Part shown: piece after piece, positions 36,896-48,167 of the stretch | How the letters are laid out: each line of letters opens with the position of its first letter | Position numbering within the stretch: position 1 is the first letter of the stretch | NCBI GenBank assembly: GCA_017871115.1 | Contig: JAFCIZ010000005.1 | Coordinates: 2,402,501-2,466,500 of the forward strand | Reading direction: 5' to 3' | Length of the DNA stretch: 64,000 nucleotides | Source of the DNA: Cunninghamella blakesleeana | Taxonomy: Eukaryota > Mucoromycota > Mucoromycetes > Mucorales > Cunninghamellaceae | The notes under the pieces: generated by a model | The model's database searches: none | Told to the model about the DNA's origin: nothing | The model's input: the letters and a program-made list of their open reading frames with translations, nothing else | Position numbers and translations under genes: made by a program

Positions 36896-37359
36896 TTTAT
36901 TGTTTATTTGTCTATTTATTTATTTTAATAATGTATTAGTGATGCTATTATTGTTATTTTATTGTTTGTTTGTTTTTATAAGAAAAAAAAGTTGTAAATG
37001 AGAAAGAGAAAGAAAAAATAGCTGAGGTTGAATTATTTTTTTGATAAATTTTTATTCTTTCCTCTTTCTCTCTCCCTGAAATTTTTATAGTTACCATTTA
37101 TATTCATTTAATTTCTATGATTTTTTGCATGAAAATTACTATTCAGTATACTTTTATAATAAATCATTTCATTTCATTTAAATATAAAATAAAAATGCAC
37201 ATTATAAAAAATACATACCATTATCAAATAGAAATTAATGCACTGAAAAAAGGCACAGTTCGGAGTTTTGAATTTGTTTATTTAATTTTTTTTGTTGTAA
37301 ACCAATTTTGATATCCTTTTTCTTTTATTATTATTTTTCTTGCAATATATTTTTATTTT
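36896..37359. promoter_or_regulatory. Divergent promoter region of ADA1 and the PNK-like kinase
   Basis: 464 bases between divergent starts. It contains pyrimidine-rich runs near 37056-37076. No coding support for the two small plus-strand ORFs here. Confidence 0.4.
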
Positions 37360-37751
37360 ATGACTAGAATACTTGTATTAGTAGGTTTACCAGGTAGTGG
37401 AAAATCAACTTTTTCAACAAAGCTCATTCAATGTCGGCAGGTATTTTTTTTTTTTTTTTTCATTTATTTATTTATTATATATATATATATATATCTCATT
37501 TTTTATTTTTATCAAATACTTTATAGGATTGGAAAAGAGTTAATCAAGATGAAATGAAATCTCGTAAAGCTTGTCAAATGCATATGAAAAAATTTCTTAA
37601 AGACAAGTATAATGTAGTAGTCGATCGTTGTAATTTTGATGTGGATCAACGTAAAACTTGGCTTGACCTAGGTAAAGAATTTGACGTACCTGTAGACTGT
37701 ATCGTCTTAACAACCACTCAAGAGGTAAAATAAAAAATTTATATATATATA

Positions 37752-37782
<31 letters not shown>

Positions 37783-38076
37783 TTATTAATTGATATTTTA
37801 TTTTTTATTTTATTTATATAGGAATGCAGCCAAAGGATTATACAAAGAGAAAATCACCCAACTGATGTGGCTGGTCCTAAAGGAGTTGGCATCTTGAAGA
37901 AATTTGTTCAAAATTATCAACCACCAACACACGATACCAATGAAGGTTTTGATAAATTACTTTATGTCGACCCTAGTGAAGAACCTGAATGTACAGAAGA
38001 ACGTATTAATATCATTTTGGATCTACTAGAAAAAACACCATCATTACTTAATGAACCTACTGTCATTTCTGAATAA
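37360..38076 (+). CDS. PNK-like P-loop kinase
   Basis: Three exons: 37360-37440, 37527-37724, 37822-38076. They sum to 534 bases, giving 177 residues. The Walker A motif GLPGSGKST lies at residues 9-17. VNQDEM follows, then VVVDRCNFDVDQRKTW (Walker-B-like Asp and the DNxN-type substrate loop), and a later Arg in QRIIQRENHPT. This order matches the kinase domain of polynucleotide kinase and of the plant bHLH140/aprataxin-like proteins, including the EGFDKL element near the C-terminus. The protein is the kinase domain alone, with no phosphatase or HIT partner. A 5'-polynucleotide kinase role in DNA or RNA repair is inferred; the true substrate is not shown. Confidence 0.86.
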
Positions 38077-38329
38077 AATAAACCCTTTTATTATTATTAT
38101 TAATGTTATTATATAATTTCAACTTTTAAAAAAAACTAAAAAAAAATTCTTTTAATCATCAATAAAAATATATGTATATAAAGTTATAAACAAGAATAAA
38201 TATATGTGCATGTAAATAATAACAATAAAAAGAAAAGAATGATGTACAAAGTAAAAATAATAGTAACGAAAATAATAATAATAAATGATGATGCTGATGA
38301 GGATGATATTCCTCTACAGTTTAATACTT

Positions 38330-40662
38330 TTATTGGGTTTGGTTTAAAATACTTGATAAAATCTTGTCCAGATCTTTAAAGTTATTTTTATCACGAATAA
38401 ATGCAACATGAGATTCTTCTTTCATATGCTATAGTCGATAATAAAAATAATAAAAGAAAGAATATATATAAATATATATGTCAATAATAGCTATATATTA
38501 TTTATGTATTAATATATAAAGCATTTATAGTTAAATTTACCTTATCCATATCTTCAAAGAATATATGACAATTTTCGCAATACTTTAAATAGGCTCTTTT
38601 AGATCTTTTTCCCAATACGTTATTATTATTATTGTTATTATTATTCTCTGCTAAAGGAGCAGGAGGTATTTTTGAAGAAGTACCTTTCTTTAAAGGTATA
38701 TTTGTAGTAGTATGTAATGTTTGTTGTGTATTATGATGATGGTTTTTCTGTAAAGGCTGTTTGTTTTCTTTATCATTTTCCTTATTATTATGATTTTGTA
38801 TTTGTTTTAATGTAATAGAATTGGTCGTTATATCACCAAGTGGAGGTTTTATTGGATTTCTTTGGTTACTAATAGTGCGGCGATCTAATCTTGACATATT
38901 TTCATAAAGTGGTAAACCAGAACGATGGAAATGAGGTTGGGTTATATGCAATTTATCATTTGTATTGGGTGCAGTAATAATATGGTTTATATTATTATTA
39001 TTATTATTATGATTGGTAGTAGGTGTTGTTATTGTTGTCAACACTGTGGATTTGCTTTGATGAGACATGGTTGGATAAACAGTATTTGGTACAGGTGTTT
39101 TGGATGATAATTGTGTGTTATCCAGTATAGTAGGTGGATTTGTAATATGCTCATCTTGTTCGGGAGGATGGTTTTCATTTATGTTTTCTTTATTGGTTTC
39201 TTTTTCATTTTCATTATTATTAGTATTATTAGTGTTATTCACATTATTGTTGGGTATGCAATTTTCTTGATGATGATGTGGGTGATTATTTTTAGTGTTT
39301 ATGTTTTGATTATCAATATTATTATTTTGTTGTTGTTGATCTTGATGCTGTTTTGTTGATTGTAATGGGCCTTTATTTATGCCTTGATCTTGCTGTTGTT
39401 GTTGTTGAGGATGATCCAATTTTTGTTTTTTTGCAGATTTAGGGTAAGGAGGTACAAATGGGGATCGAATATCCTGTTTTATATATAGTTTTGGCCAAGG
39501 GTATATACGTTCATTTTCTGGAGTATCTTCACTAAATTCAGTTTGATTATATTTACGAATAATAATTGGACGATGTACACCAGCACCATCTTCAACCATA
39601 AGATAATGACCTTCAAAAGCAACAAATTGTGGCTGTAGAGTACGGCCTGGCTGTTGACTTGTATTGACACCATATTTTTTTTCTTTTTCCAACATATCTC
39701 CTAAACGATAAGCAGGTGCCCGTTTTCTTGGTCTATCAATAAGTGAACTAAATATAACCATTGCCTCTAAAATAATAAAACATATATATAAATTAAAGAT
39801 GTTGATGATTTTTAGTAAAAAAAAATAACATTTACATTTTTTTTTATTTTTTTAATATATATAAAATATTACTTGCAATGCTCCATATTTCTATATTCAT
39901 TTGTTGTGCTTTGTCAAAGTAACTTTGTTGTGCTGGGTCTCTAGCAGTATATCGTTGCTTAATTAATAATAACAATAACAATAGTAGCAATAGTAACAAT
40001 ATTAATAATAAGAGTAATATTAATGTTAATAATCAAATAATTAACAATATGAATGATAGTAATAACATATCTGTATCTACATGTTTAAATATTTACCTTG
40101 GGGACTGCAATCTTATCTTTATCATTAGTAGTTCTATTTGTCTCTGGTACGGGCTTGTTTTCTTGATCAGCTTTTTGTTCAATGCTTTGTTCCGCGTTTT
40201 CTTCAGCAGTATGTATCAAATCTTGATCTTTCAAAGGAAGTTCATCCCGGAATACTTTAGAAGTAATAACATGAGTACAGTTTCCAGAATAAAATACTTC
40301 GTTTTTCTAATAATAACAAAAGTGTTAAAGAAAGTGCTTTGTTTTTTATTTTTATTTTTATTTTTATTTTTATTTTTATTTTTATTCTAATGATTATTAC
40401 CCCTCCAAGTAACTTTATTTTTCTTTCTAACATAGTTTTATTTTTTGAATCAATACTATCTAAAAAGATTCGAAAAGTAGAAAAGTTCTTTCTATATTTT
40501 CTAAACCAATATTCAGGATGCACTTTTTTATACTCTGTTGTAAGTTCATCTTTAAAAGCATTTGGTCCGTGTGTTATTGTACTATTATTATTATTTTGTG
40601 AGACTTCACCTAACGTCTTTTTTACTGGACGCTGTTGTAAATTGGTTGTTTTCATCATATTA

Positions 40663-40700
<38 letters not shown>

Positions 40701-40745
40701 GAATTTATTTATGTTTAAATTTATAATATTATTAACTATTTTCAC
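38330..40745 (-). CDS. DBF4: Dbf4, regulatory subunit of Cdc7 kinase
   Basis: Five exons in coding order: 40401-40745, 40097-40306, 39873-39957, 38541-39766, 38330-38428. They sum to 1,965 bases, giving 654 residues. If translation starts at the ATG at 40658, after the poly-Asn stretch, the product is 625 residues; the start is uncertain. Motif N (BRCT-like) includes ERKIKLLGG and CTHVIT. Motif M includes LMVEDGAGVHRPIIIRKY and YPWPKLYI. The C-terminal DBF zinc finger reads YCENCHIFFEDMDKHMKEESH, with CxxC then HxxxxxH across the last intron. Between M and C is a 200-residue Asn/Gln/His/Thr-rich linker. Dbf4 activates Cdc7 at replication origins in S phase. Confidence 0.9.
40342..40386. repeat. 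TTTTTA hexanucleotide repeat in DBF4 intron 1
   Basis: About seven copies of TTTTTA between the DBF4 first and second exons; creates artefactual ORFs on both strands. Confidence 0.85.
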
Positions 40746-41557
40746 TTTGATAAATCAAAATGAGAAAATGGTGTAATAACTTATAAATATATAACTATAT
40801 AATAAATACAACTATTATAAAAAGAGAGAGAAAGTGAGAAAAAAAAAGAGCAAGAAAAAAATAAAAAGGGAGTCATAAGAAATTTTTAAAAAAATATCGA
40901 ATGTTTAAATTCCGCTATTTTTTCTGTGTTGTTTCTTTATCTAATACTAAGATATAAAATTTCCAACGGTGATATAGTATTTTTATTTTATTTTTTAAAT
41001 TTTTATTTATGACTAAAATGTAAATTATATTTAAAGTAAAATAATATAAAAAACCTCTCTTTTTTATTATAGTAATATTACTTAATTGTTAAAATAAAAA
41101 CGTAAAAACTAATAATCACCAACATATTCGTAATAAAAATCAGATAATCCCTGTGTATAGTATGTTTATATAACTTAACCAATTTGTATACAAGGCAAAA
41201 AAATAATGATAATTGAATTTATAAAAGGGTTGGTATTATACAGCCATTTCATGCATATGTTTTAGTATTACTCAAACTACCCACTCCGTATGACTCGGAC
41301 TTTAAACTCTCCTTACTAAACATAATCGAATAGCAAAATACATCAATGTAATGGCATATGTGATTTCATTAAAAGAGAAAAAGAAAATCTAAATGAAAAG
41401 ATAATATATAATTAATGAAAAGTCAAAAAAGAAAAAAAAAACCTATTATTTTTTTTTATTATTATTTTATTATTATTTTAATCAAAAAAAAAATAGTGCG
41501 TGTGAAAGGAAATTAAAAAAAAAATGGTATTTATATACATATATAAAATAAAATAGT

Positions 41558-41590
<33 letters not shown>
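40746..41590. other. Intergenic between DBF4 and GID8
   Basis: DBF4 promoter and GID8 3' flank. It holds a less AT-rich patch near 41240-41300 (CTCAAACTACCCACTCCGTATGACTCGG) and an (AT)n run at about 41562-41587. No gene seen. Confidence 0.5.
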
Positions 41591-41591
<1 letters not shown>

Positions 41592-42580
41592 TATGCTTGG
41601 GTCATAGTTTCATCTTGATCATTAGATTGTTCGTCATCAAAAGTTAGTTCGGCTTTCACAAAATTATTAATACGAGGATATTTCATATGCTCATCCAATT
41701 GTTCTTGACTCCAAGCTAATACTTTAAGAAGATGGGGTAATTTTGGATTGGCTTCGAGGGATTGACTGATCAAAATAGCTTCATTTAATTCTTGGGCAGT
41801 TTTTTGTCTTTGTTCCGGTTCTAATAAATCTTGAACAGGCGAATCTTGAACATCTTGAAAAGCTAATAAGGCCATAGTTCTTTCCAGTTCTTTTAAAAAT
41901 TCAGGATGCTCTTCCCCACGAGGTGCTATTTCATCTGCTGCAAAGGCTAATGCTTCTTCATCATCACCGTTTCGGATTAATTCAATCAATCGCTGTTGTT
42001 GTAAATGGAAATAAAGCTTGGGGTTGGTATCTAGGATCTAAATTCATGTAATACAATGTATATATAAATTTTCGTTAATAACAAGTGGAATAATACGGCT
42101 TTTTTATAACAAAGAAAACAATTAAGTATGAGTTATATATGCATATTATTCACCTCTGGATTTAAATCATTAACTAAATCTATAGCAGCATCTATATCTC
42201 CTGATTGTATAGCATGTCGTATTTCTCTTCTATCTTGTATAGATTGTAAATCAACGCAAGGTGAAAGACCACTTTCATTACTAAACTGTTCTGCTGCTTC
42301 CACATAACCTTCAATAACTAAATAATTCATTATAAGCTGATTCAATTGTCTATAGCAATATTATAAAAGAAAAAGATTTAAAACAATTAGCTACTCGGTA
42401 TATTTATAAATATATAAATATATATGTATATAATGAAATATGTATATTTATTATATATATATATATATCCATTTCTATATGAAGACCTAACTGTTTTTCT
42501 ACGACAACTTTGGATAATCTTTGCTCCCATTCATCTTTACTGATTGTTTTTTTTTTTAATGAAGAAACTATGGATGCCAT
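41591..42580 (-). CDS. GID8: Gid8/Twa1, CTLH E3 ligase scaffold subunit
   Basis: Three exons in coding order: 42492-42580, 42154-42349, 41591-42037. They sum to 732 bases, giving 243 residues (human GID8 is 228). LisH lies at about residues 32-64 (LIMNYLVIEGYVEAAEQFSNE). CTLH covers about 65-125 (RREIRHAIQSGDIDAAIDLVND). CRA follows to about residue 215 (EEALAFAADEIAPRGEEHP). Gid8 links the substrate-receptor and RING modules of the GID/CTLH ubiquitin ligase, which degrades gluconeogenic enzymes when glucose returns. The intron 1 donor is GTTAGG rather than GTAAG-type, chosen because it alone keeps the frame. The tail is acidic (DDEQSNDQDETM). Confidence 0.93.
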
Positions 42581-43097
42581 ATTAATAAAAAGATAATAAA
42601 ATAGTATATAATTTAGATAGACAAGTTAAAATAATAATAATATAAAAAGAAAAAAGAAAAGGAAAAGAAAAGTGAAAAAAAAAAAAATTCCTCCATCAGA
42701 AAAATTTAAATTTTAAAAAATTAAAAAATATGACGAAAAAAATTGTGAGAGAAAAAAAAAAGGATATTATTTTTACACGCATTATATTTATATCGTGTTT
42801 TTTTAACAGTAAAATATGATTCTTTATGATAGTATTCATATTATTATTTTATTTTATTTTATTTTATCTAATAAACAATAATAAAAATAATTGATAACAA
42901 AAAAACAGAGTGGTGGTGTGTAAAAGGGGGGGGTATGGCATGAAAATAGAGAAATAGTTGTCGAAAAGTTAAGATAATAATAATAAAAAAAAAGAAGATA
43001 GTAATAATAAAATAACACTATATTTTCCAGTTACTTTTCCTTTTTTTTTTCTCTTCCATTGATTTTTTAATATGAATATTTTTTATTTAAATTTATT
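42581..43097. other. Intergenic between GID8 and VMA9
   Basis: GID8 promoter and VMA9 3' flank; purine-rich runs, a TTTTA run near 42848-42867 and a G8 run near 42927-42934. No gene seen. Confidence 0.5.
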
Positions 43098-43532
43098 TTA
43101 TTCGTGATGAGGTCGAAGGCCAACGCGAATAGGATTAATTAAAGGATGGAGTTGAGCCATATATGTAATTGCCCACCTATATTAATATGTTTAAAATATA
43201 TACATAAATATTTATATTACTAAATATGTACGTTCATTGTTTCTTTTATTACTACTGGTAATTCTACTTACATTAAATAACAACAAGCAATAGTCATAAT
43301 AATCATTGTTCTAATAACACTGTAAATAGAGAAGAAAAACAAGATATAAAAAAAAGTAAAAGGTTACCAAGAGTTTATAGAGTTCATCTTTTTATAAAAA
43401 AAAATAACAAATGTACATATATATATAAACATATTATTACGTTTGATTAACACCTTTAGGTGTTAAAATATAAGCAGCTCCAGAAGCAATAACAGCAGCA
43501 ATCAAAACAAAGAGAATATTATAACCAGACAT
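43098..43532 (-). CDS. VMA9: V-type ATPase subunit e (Vma9)
   Basis: Three exons in coding order: 43441-43532, 43272-43319, 43098-43176. They sum to 219 bases, giving 72 residues (73 in yeast Vma9). Two membrane segments lie at about 5-24 and 34-54, with the conserved TPKGVNQT loop between them and a short C-terminal tail, INPIRVGLRPHHE. Subunit e is part of the Vo proton channel sector and is needed for assembly of the vacuolar ATPase. The small exons explain why no long ORF covers it. Confidence 0.93.
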
Positions 43533-43931
43533 AGTTTTTAAATTTTTCTTATGAAAAAAAAAAGAAAGTGAAAAAAGAGAGGGCAATAAAAATTTTGAAA
43601 CAAGAAATCCCTTTTATTTTTTATTTTTTTATTTTTTGACTGAGTTTAAACCCATTCACTAAAACAAACGCTCATCATTATCATTTTTTTGATCCATCCC
43701 AATTGATTATACATAAAAATATATTTGTATGATTTACTTGAAAATTAAATTTATATTACTTTAGTGTTCTTAAAATATAATGATTTAATTTCTTATTCTT
43801 TAAAACAAATTACTGTTATGTTTTCTACAGACGAAATCTCGCAGATAATAAAAAAGAGTGTTTTATTATACTTCATTTTATAATTATTACACAGCTTTTC
43901 ATTTTTAAACAAATTAGCTACTTTTTTTTCT
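43533..43931. other. Intergenic, VMA9 promoter side
   Basis: AT-rich; start of the accessory region. Nothing recognised. Confidence 0.45.
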
Positions 43932-44246
43932 GTGTTTTATCAATACTGCACCAACTATTTGCACCATTATCCATTAGATATGTTTCAAAAATATAATCCA
44001 GTTATAATCATCATTTCCTTCACATTTTGTTATTTCAGATCTGCGGAATTCATTCCCAATGGCAAAGGCGTTGCTAGTTTTGAAAGCTATCATCCCATTT
44101 TAATTGATTTAAGTAGCCAATATCGCGTTTTCTTAATTTTTGGACCAAAGCGTATGATGTCAACTAGTTTTCAAGCAGAAGTGTTGCCAAGTTTAAAAGG
44201 ACTACTAGATGAAGATTATAAGTTTACAGCATATTATACATTTTGA
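43932..44246 (+). pseudogene. Possible gene relic of unknown origin
   Basis: ORF of 104 codons. From about codon 37 onward the composition looks coding: SAEFIPNGKGVASFESYHP, then DLSSQYRVFLIFGPKRMM and LPSLKGLLDEDYKF. This part begins after TTTCAG at 44034-44039, which would fit an exon start. I cannot name a family, and no convincing upstream exon is seen. It may be the last exon of a small gene or a fragment of a mobile element. Confidence 0.35.
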
Positions 44247-46286
44247 TACGATATAGTCCTTGAAATTTCATAGAATTCAATGAGAACATCTTTCATAATG
44301 TGAACACTAGATAATAATCATCGAGGTTTATTTTTCCACCTTTTATTTAAGGTTTTTTCTAAAAGATAGATTAATAAATAAATGAAATGAGATGAATTTT
44401 TTTTAAAAAAAAAGAATATATAAAAATTAAAAATATAATAAATGAGCAGGATTAGAACAAAAGTTTAATGACCATAAGTAAAATAGAGATAGTATGGTAT
44501 ATTTAAAATGGTTCAGATCAACATCGTTCAAAAGGATTTAAGAGAACAAATATAGTATTATAAAATAAAGTAAAATAAAATAATTAAATTTAATAATTGA
44601 ATAAGTTGCAAGTTAAAATAAGATAAAATTATAAAGTCTGTTTTATAATGTGGATAGGGTTAAGATATAGTATATGGTACTTTTTTCTAAAACTACGACA
44701 ATTTAAGAGAAAGAAAGGGAAAAAAAATTGGCTTTATTTATATATATTTAATTTTTTTTCAAGAATTATTTTAATGTATAGAGAGAGAAGGGAAATCTAA
44801 TGAAAACGGCTATCGTATGGAGCAGCAATTTCAGGAATGATGATTTCGAGAATAACAGTTCCAAAAAGTAACAATCAAATTTTAAGGAGCGCCAATGGTA
44901 GCACCATTGTTGACAATATATATTATAGCATAAAAAATCTATTCATAATATTAATAAAAATGAATGTTTTTTAAAATAAGCCTATGTATTATAAAATAAT
45001 ATATTTAATGACATATTTTATATTAATTGGATAATTAAATGTTTTTAGGTTTATTTATTAATCGAAAGGATGAACTTCCAAATGCATTAGAAAACAAATG
45101 ATATTAATATATTTATATAAATAAAAATGCTTTTTAATTCATACAAAACCAAAGGAACTATTTCTAAAGGTAATGTTATCTCCAAAATGTAATCGCATAC
45201 AAAAAAAAAAAAAAAAAAAAAATCAGTATGTTCAATATTTAAGATAGTATTAAAATAAATAGATAAACTATTTTGTATAGTATATAACTTTTGATATGTG
45301 AAAGTCCATCAAAGGCAAATTTATAGTTATGCATAAAACCCAACAATAATATTCTTGGGTTTGATTCGAGTATATAATTTTATATTATTAATGGTGTAAA
45401 TATTTATCATAACTCTGTGAAAAAAAATACACCTGTATTATGACCTGACTAGACCTTTCATATTTAAACATATCACAAATCAATTTTTATTATTTTATCA
45501 TTTACTTTTATATATTATTATATTTATTATCATTATGTATTTATTGCTTTTGTATATTTATTACTTTTATATTTTTATTTCATTATATATATATATATAT
45601 ATTATAGTTTACTCTATTATATATACATCTATTTATATATTTATGATCTTTATACATACATACCAAATGATATTTTAACCCAGATCAATCCAGTATAAAA
45701 AAAGCGAATTTTTTTTTGAAAAAAACCACATTTAAAAATATGACTTGAAGGATACTACGTTTTTAATTACTCAATAAAAGGTTATTTTTGTAACAAAGCT
45801 CTTTATTTTACTTTAATGTTATTGATTATTACTTAACATTTTTGTTTTATTTTATTATAATACAGCTGATTATTATCAAATAGTTTTTTTTATTATTATT
45901 ATTACTATTACTACTATTATTATAATATTTTATCCTTTGGGAAAATAAAAAGTTTATTTTTTTATACTTTTAAATTTACTACCTTGGGATTTCCCCTTTG
46001 GGCATATATTTACTCCTTTTAATCGTAAAAAACTACCAAGATTGTATTCTCCCTGCATATAGACTTTATTTTTTTTTATTTTTTCTTTTTTTTCTTTCCT
46101 TTCTTTTTTCTTTACTTTGCCATTTTATAGCTTGTTCTTTTTTTTAAAATTTCATTAGTTTTATTGGATCCTTTTTGCTTTTACAATTTTTATAAAAAAG
46201 TATCCATCTATAATTATATATATATTATACAAATATTAATAATAGATAAAATAGCACTAGATTCTCAAAAAAATATAAAAATCGTT
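44247..46286. other. 2 kb intergenic stretch of accessory region
   Basis: Holds one copy of a diverged 370-base repeat (listed separately) and an AACCCAA/TTGGGTT hairpin at about 45339-45361. Otherwise AT-rich with no gene. Confidence 0.5.
44565..44925 (-). repeat. Diverged dispersed repeat, copy 1
   Basis: About 360 bases alignable with 50265-50645 in the same orientation. The best-conserved part is at the high-coordinate end (about 44805-44915). There, the reverse strand of both copies reads as a hydrophobic peptide with no indels over about 35 codons (ALLK..LLLFGT.ILE...P..A.PY.S.F). In this copy that frame has a TGA where copy 2 has Trp. The rest is AT-rich with scattered indels. Confidence 0.7.
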
Positions 46287-46950
46287 ATGAAATTAAGTTT
46301 CATTATTAGCTCTTTTCTTTTATCTGTAACTGCTCATCCTGCTAGTTTAGACTGGAGAAGTTGGGGTGCAGTTCAGAGAGTTAAAAATCAAGGTTCATGT
46401 GGCTCCGACTACGCTTTTGCTGCTGCAGGCGCATTAGAAACCGCTCATTGGCGTAAATATAACACTCTCCCTGATATATCGGAGCAACTTATTGTTGATT
46501 GTTCTAGTGAATACGGCATTTAAATGGCTTCAAGATAAAGGTGGCTATGTCGCCCAAAGTGATTATTCTTATACTGGTACAGTTAATTCTTGTCAAATAA
46601 ATTCCAAACCAAAAATAGGAAAAGTTGCAAGTTATGTTAGAATTCCTACTGGAGATGAAATGGCCCTATTGGATGCAGTTGCTACTGTTGGTACTATAGC
46701 TGTTGCTTATAATGCTGGAACTACACAGCATTCTTATTATAATGGTGGTATACTCGATGTTCCTAATTGTGGAAACCGACCAACTCATGCTGCTCTTCTT
46801 ATTGGCTACGGTACTGAAGATGGTAAAGACTTTTGGATATTGAAAAATAGCTGGGGAGAAGCTTGGGGAGAGAAGGGCTTCATTAGAATTCGTAGGGGTG
46901 TGAATATGTGTGGTATTGCTGATTGGGCATCTTACCCTATCGTCGTATAA
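46287..46950 (+). pseudogene. Broken papain-like cysteine protease
   Basis: The first part (46287-46523) has a signal peptide (about residues 1-17) and then goes straight into the mature C1A domain (LDWRSWGAVQRVKNQGSCG); the usual inhibitory propeptide of about 90 residues is missing. Where active enzymes have CGSCWAF with the catalytic Cys, this reads CGSDYAF. After VDCSS the frame stops; the rest continues in another frame to 46950 with NTAFKWLQ, the catalytic His in THAALLIGYG and Asn in LKNSWGEAWG. The usual NxGCxGG segment is absent at the break, so a small deletion probably shifted the frame. No intron fits. A non-functional relic is the simplest reading. Confidence 0.85.
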
Positions 46951-47744
46951 TTCATAATTATCTCTATAAATTTTTTATTGACTGGATTTTTTTTTCCCCG
47001 TTATCATTATAATTGAATCATTTGTTTAATCGCCAATTAAATATGCAGTTTAATACCATTATACCTTCAGATTTTCTTGTTTTGATTCCTTATGTTTGCG
47101 TAAAAAATCACCTCCTTTTAAGCTTTTAAAGCAGTTTTATTTTAAAATTTAATTTTTAGTGTTTTGTAATAAATATATAAAAGGGTTGATAAACAACCGC
47201 CATCACTTGTGCGTGTAAAATACTAAGTACTTTATTTGTATTACATAAAATATTTTAGCGCTTGTATCGAATTTGGCATATTGGCAGTTTGTATTTTTAT
47301 TTTTTATTATAATTTTTTACTTATATACATTGCTGTATCGCACTATTTACCTTATGATAAATAAATGTATTAGTTTGCTGCATTATATATTAATACATGT
47401 TATAAAGTAAAAAAATAAAAATTACTGCCAAGCACATCGAGATTAAAATAAACATATATTTTATTAAAATGAATATATATACTACCTATTTTACTTTACC
47501 AATTTTATCTATTTTTATGTTTTTCTTACACTTGAGAGCCTAGTCACTTCAAGACGGGGCACTACACATATTAGATAGCTATTGAGAAAAGTTACTATTC
47601 AATTTATTTAAAAAAGACCGTGTAACAATTCAAATAAAATAATGCTTGAACTGCGGAATATGTAGTCGGTAAGTTTCCTTTTTCTTTTTTTGGTTCATCA
47701 CATCTATTTTTAAATAAAATAAATACTAGTTTTTTTCAATAATT

Positions 47745-47833
47745 AACAGGTAATATTGTTAGCATAATTCAATTCTATTCAAATCATTTTAGGGTAATGA
47801 AAACGATTGGAGTTCAACTTCAACAATATACCT
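47745..47833 (+). repeat. MITE-like 89-base unit, copy 1
   Basis: The first 23 bases (from AACAGGTAATATTG) are identical to those at 49772, and the last about 20 bases are nearly identical. The unit's own ends are imperfect inverted repeats (GGTAATATTGTT and AACAATATACC). The interior has diverged. Confidence 0.65.
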
Positions 47834-48028
47834 ATTTTTTTTAATCACCTTTTGGATATATTTTTTTTTAATGCTTACAAATACTATTACTACATCAAGA
47901 AAAATAAATAAATAAAAAACCATTTTATTTGTTTTATTTAAAATACATTCACAGCATCATAATTAAAAGAAAATAGTTTTAACTGCTTAAATCAGTTACA
48001 TGTTTTTATTTTAGGAAGAAGGTTGTTG

Positions 48029-48049
48029 TTTATTAGGCTGTAGAAATGT
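48029..48049 (+). repeat. 21-base direct repeat, copy 1
   Basis: TTTATTAGGCTGTAGAAATG plus T, repeated exactly at 49602-49622; the two copies flank the ORF at 48168-49094. Confidence 0.75.
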
Positions 48050-48079
48050 TTCATTTAGGCAACCAAAAATAAAGAAAAA

Positions 48080-48095
48080 TTGCGGTTTTTAAAAT
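48080..48095 (+). repeat. 16-base inverted repeat, left member
   Basis: TTGCGGTTTTTAAAAT; its exact reverse complement is at 50170-50185. Confidence 0.7.
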
Positions 48096-48167
48096 TATAC
48101 AAAATAAAACCTAAAAAATAAATTTTGCTTTTTGCTTTTCTTTCGTGAATTTTTTATAAATTATAAA

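Larger units (their letters stand above)
46951..48167. other. Intergenic with short repeats upstream of PD-(D/E)XK-like gene
   Basis: Contains the left members of several repeat pairs that surround the next ORF: TGAACTGCGGAA at 47647-47658, a 89-base MITE-like unit at 47745-47833, a 21-mer at 48029-48049 and a 16-mer at 48080-48095. No gene seen. Confidence 0.55.

Noticed and set aside
38925..39359. Two plus-strand ORFs rich in Ile/Met/Val
   Set aside because: They are the antisense of the Asn/His/Gln-rich linker of DBF4, a product of ATT/AAT repeats.
40339..40701. Plus-strand ORF of 120 codons with Phe/Ile and Leu runs
   Set aside because: Antisense of DBF4 exon 1 and of the TTTTTA repeat; runs of one residue come from simple repeats.
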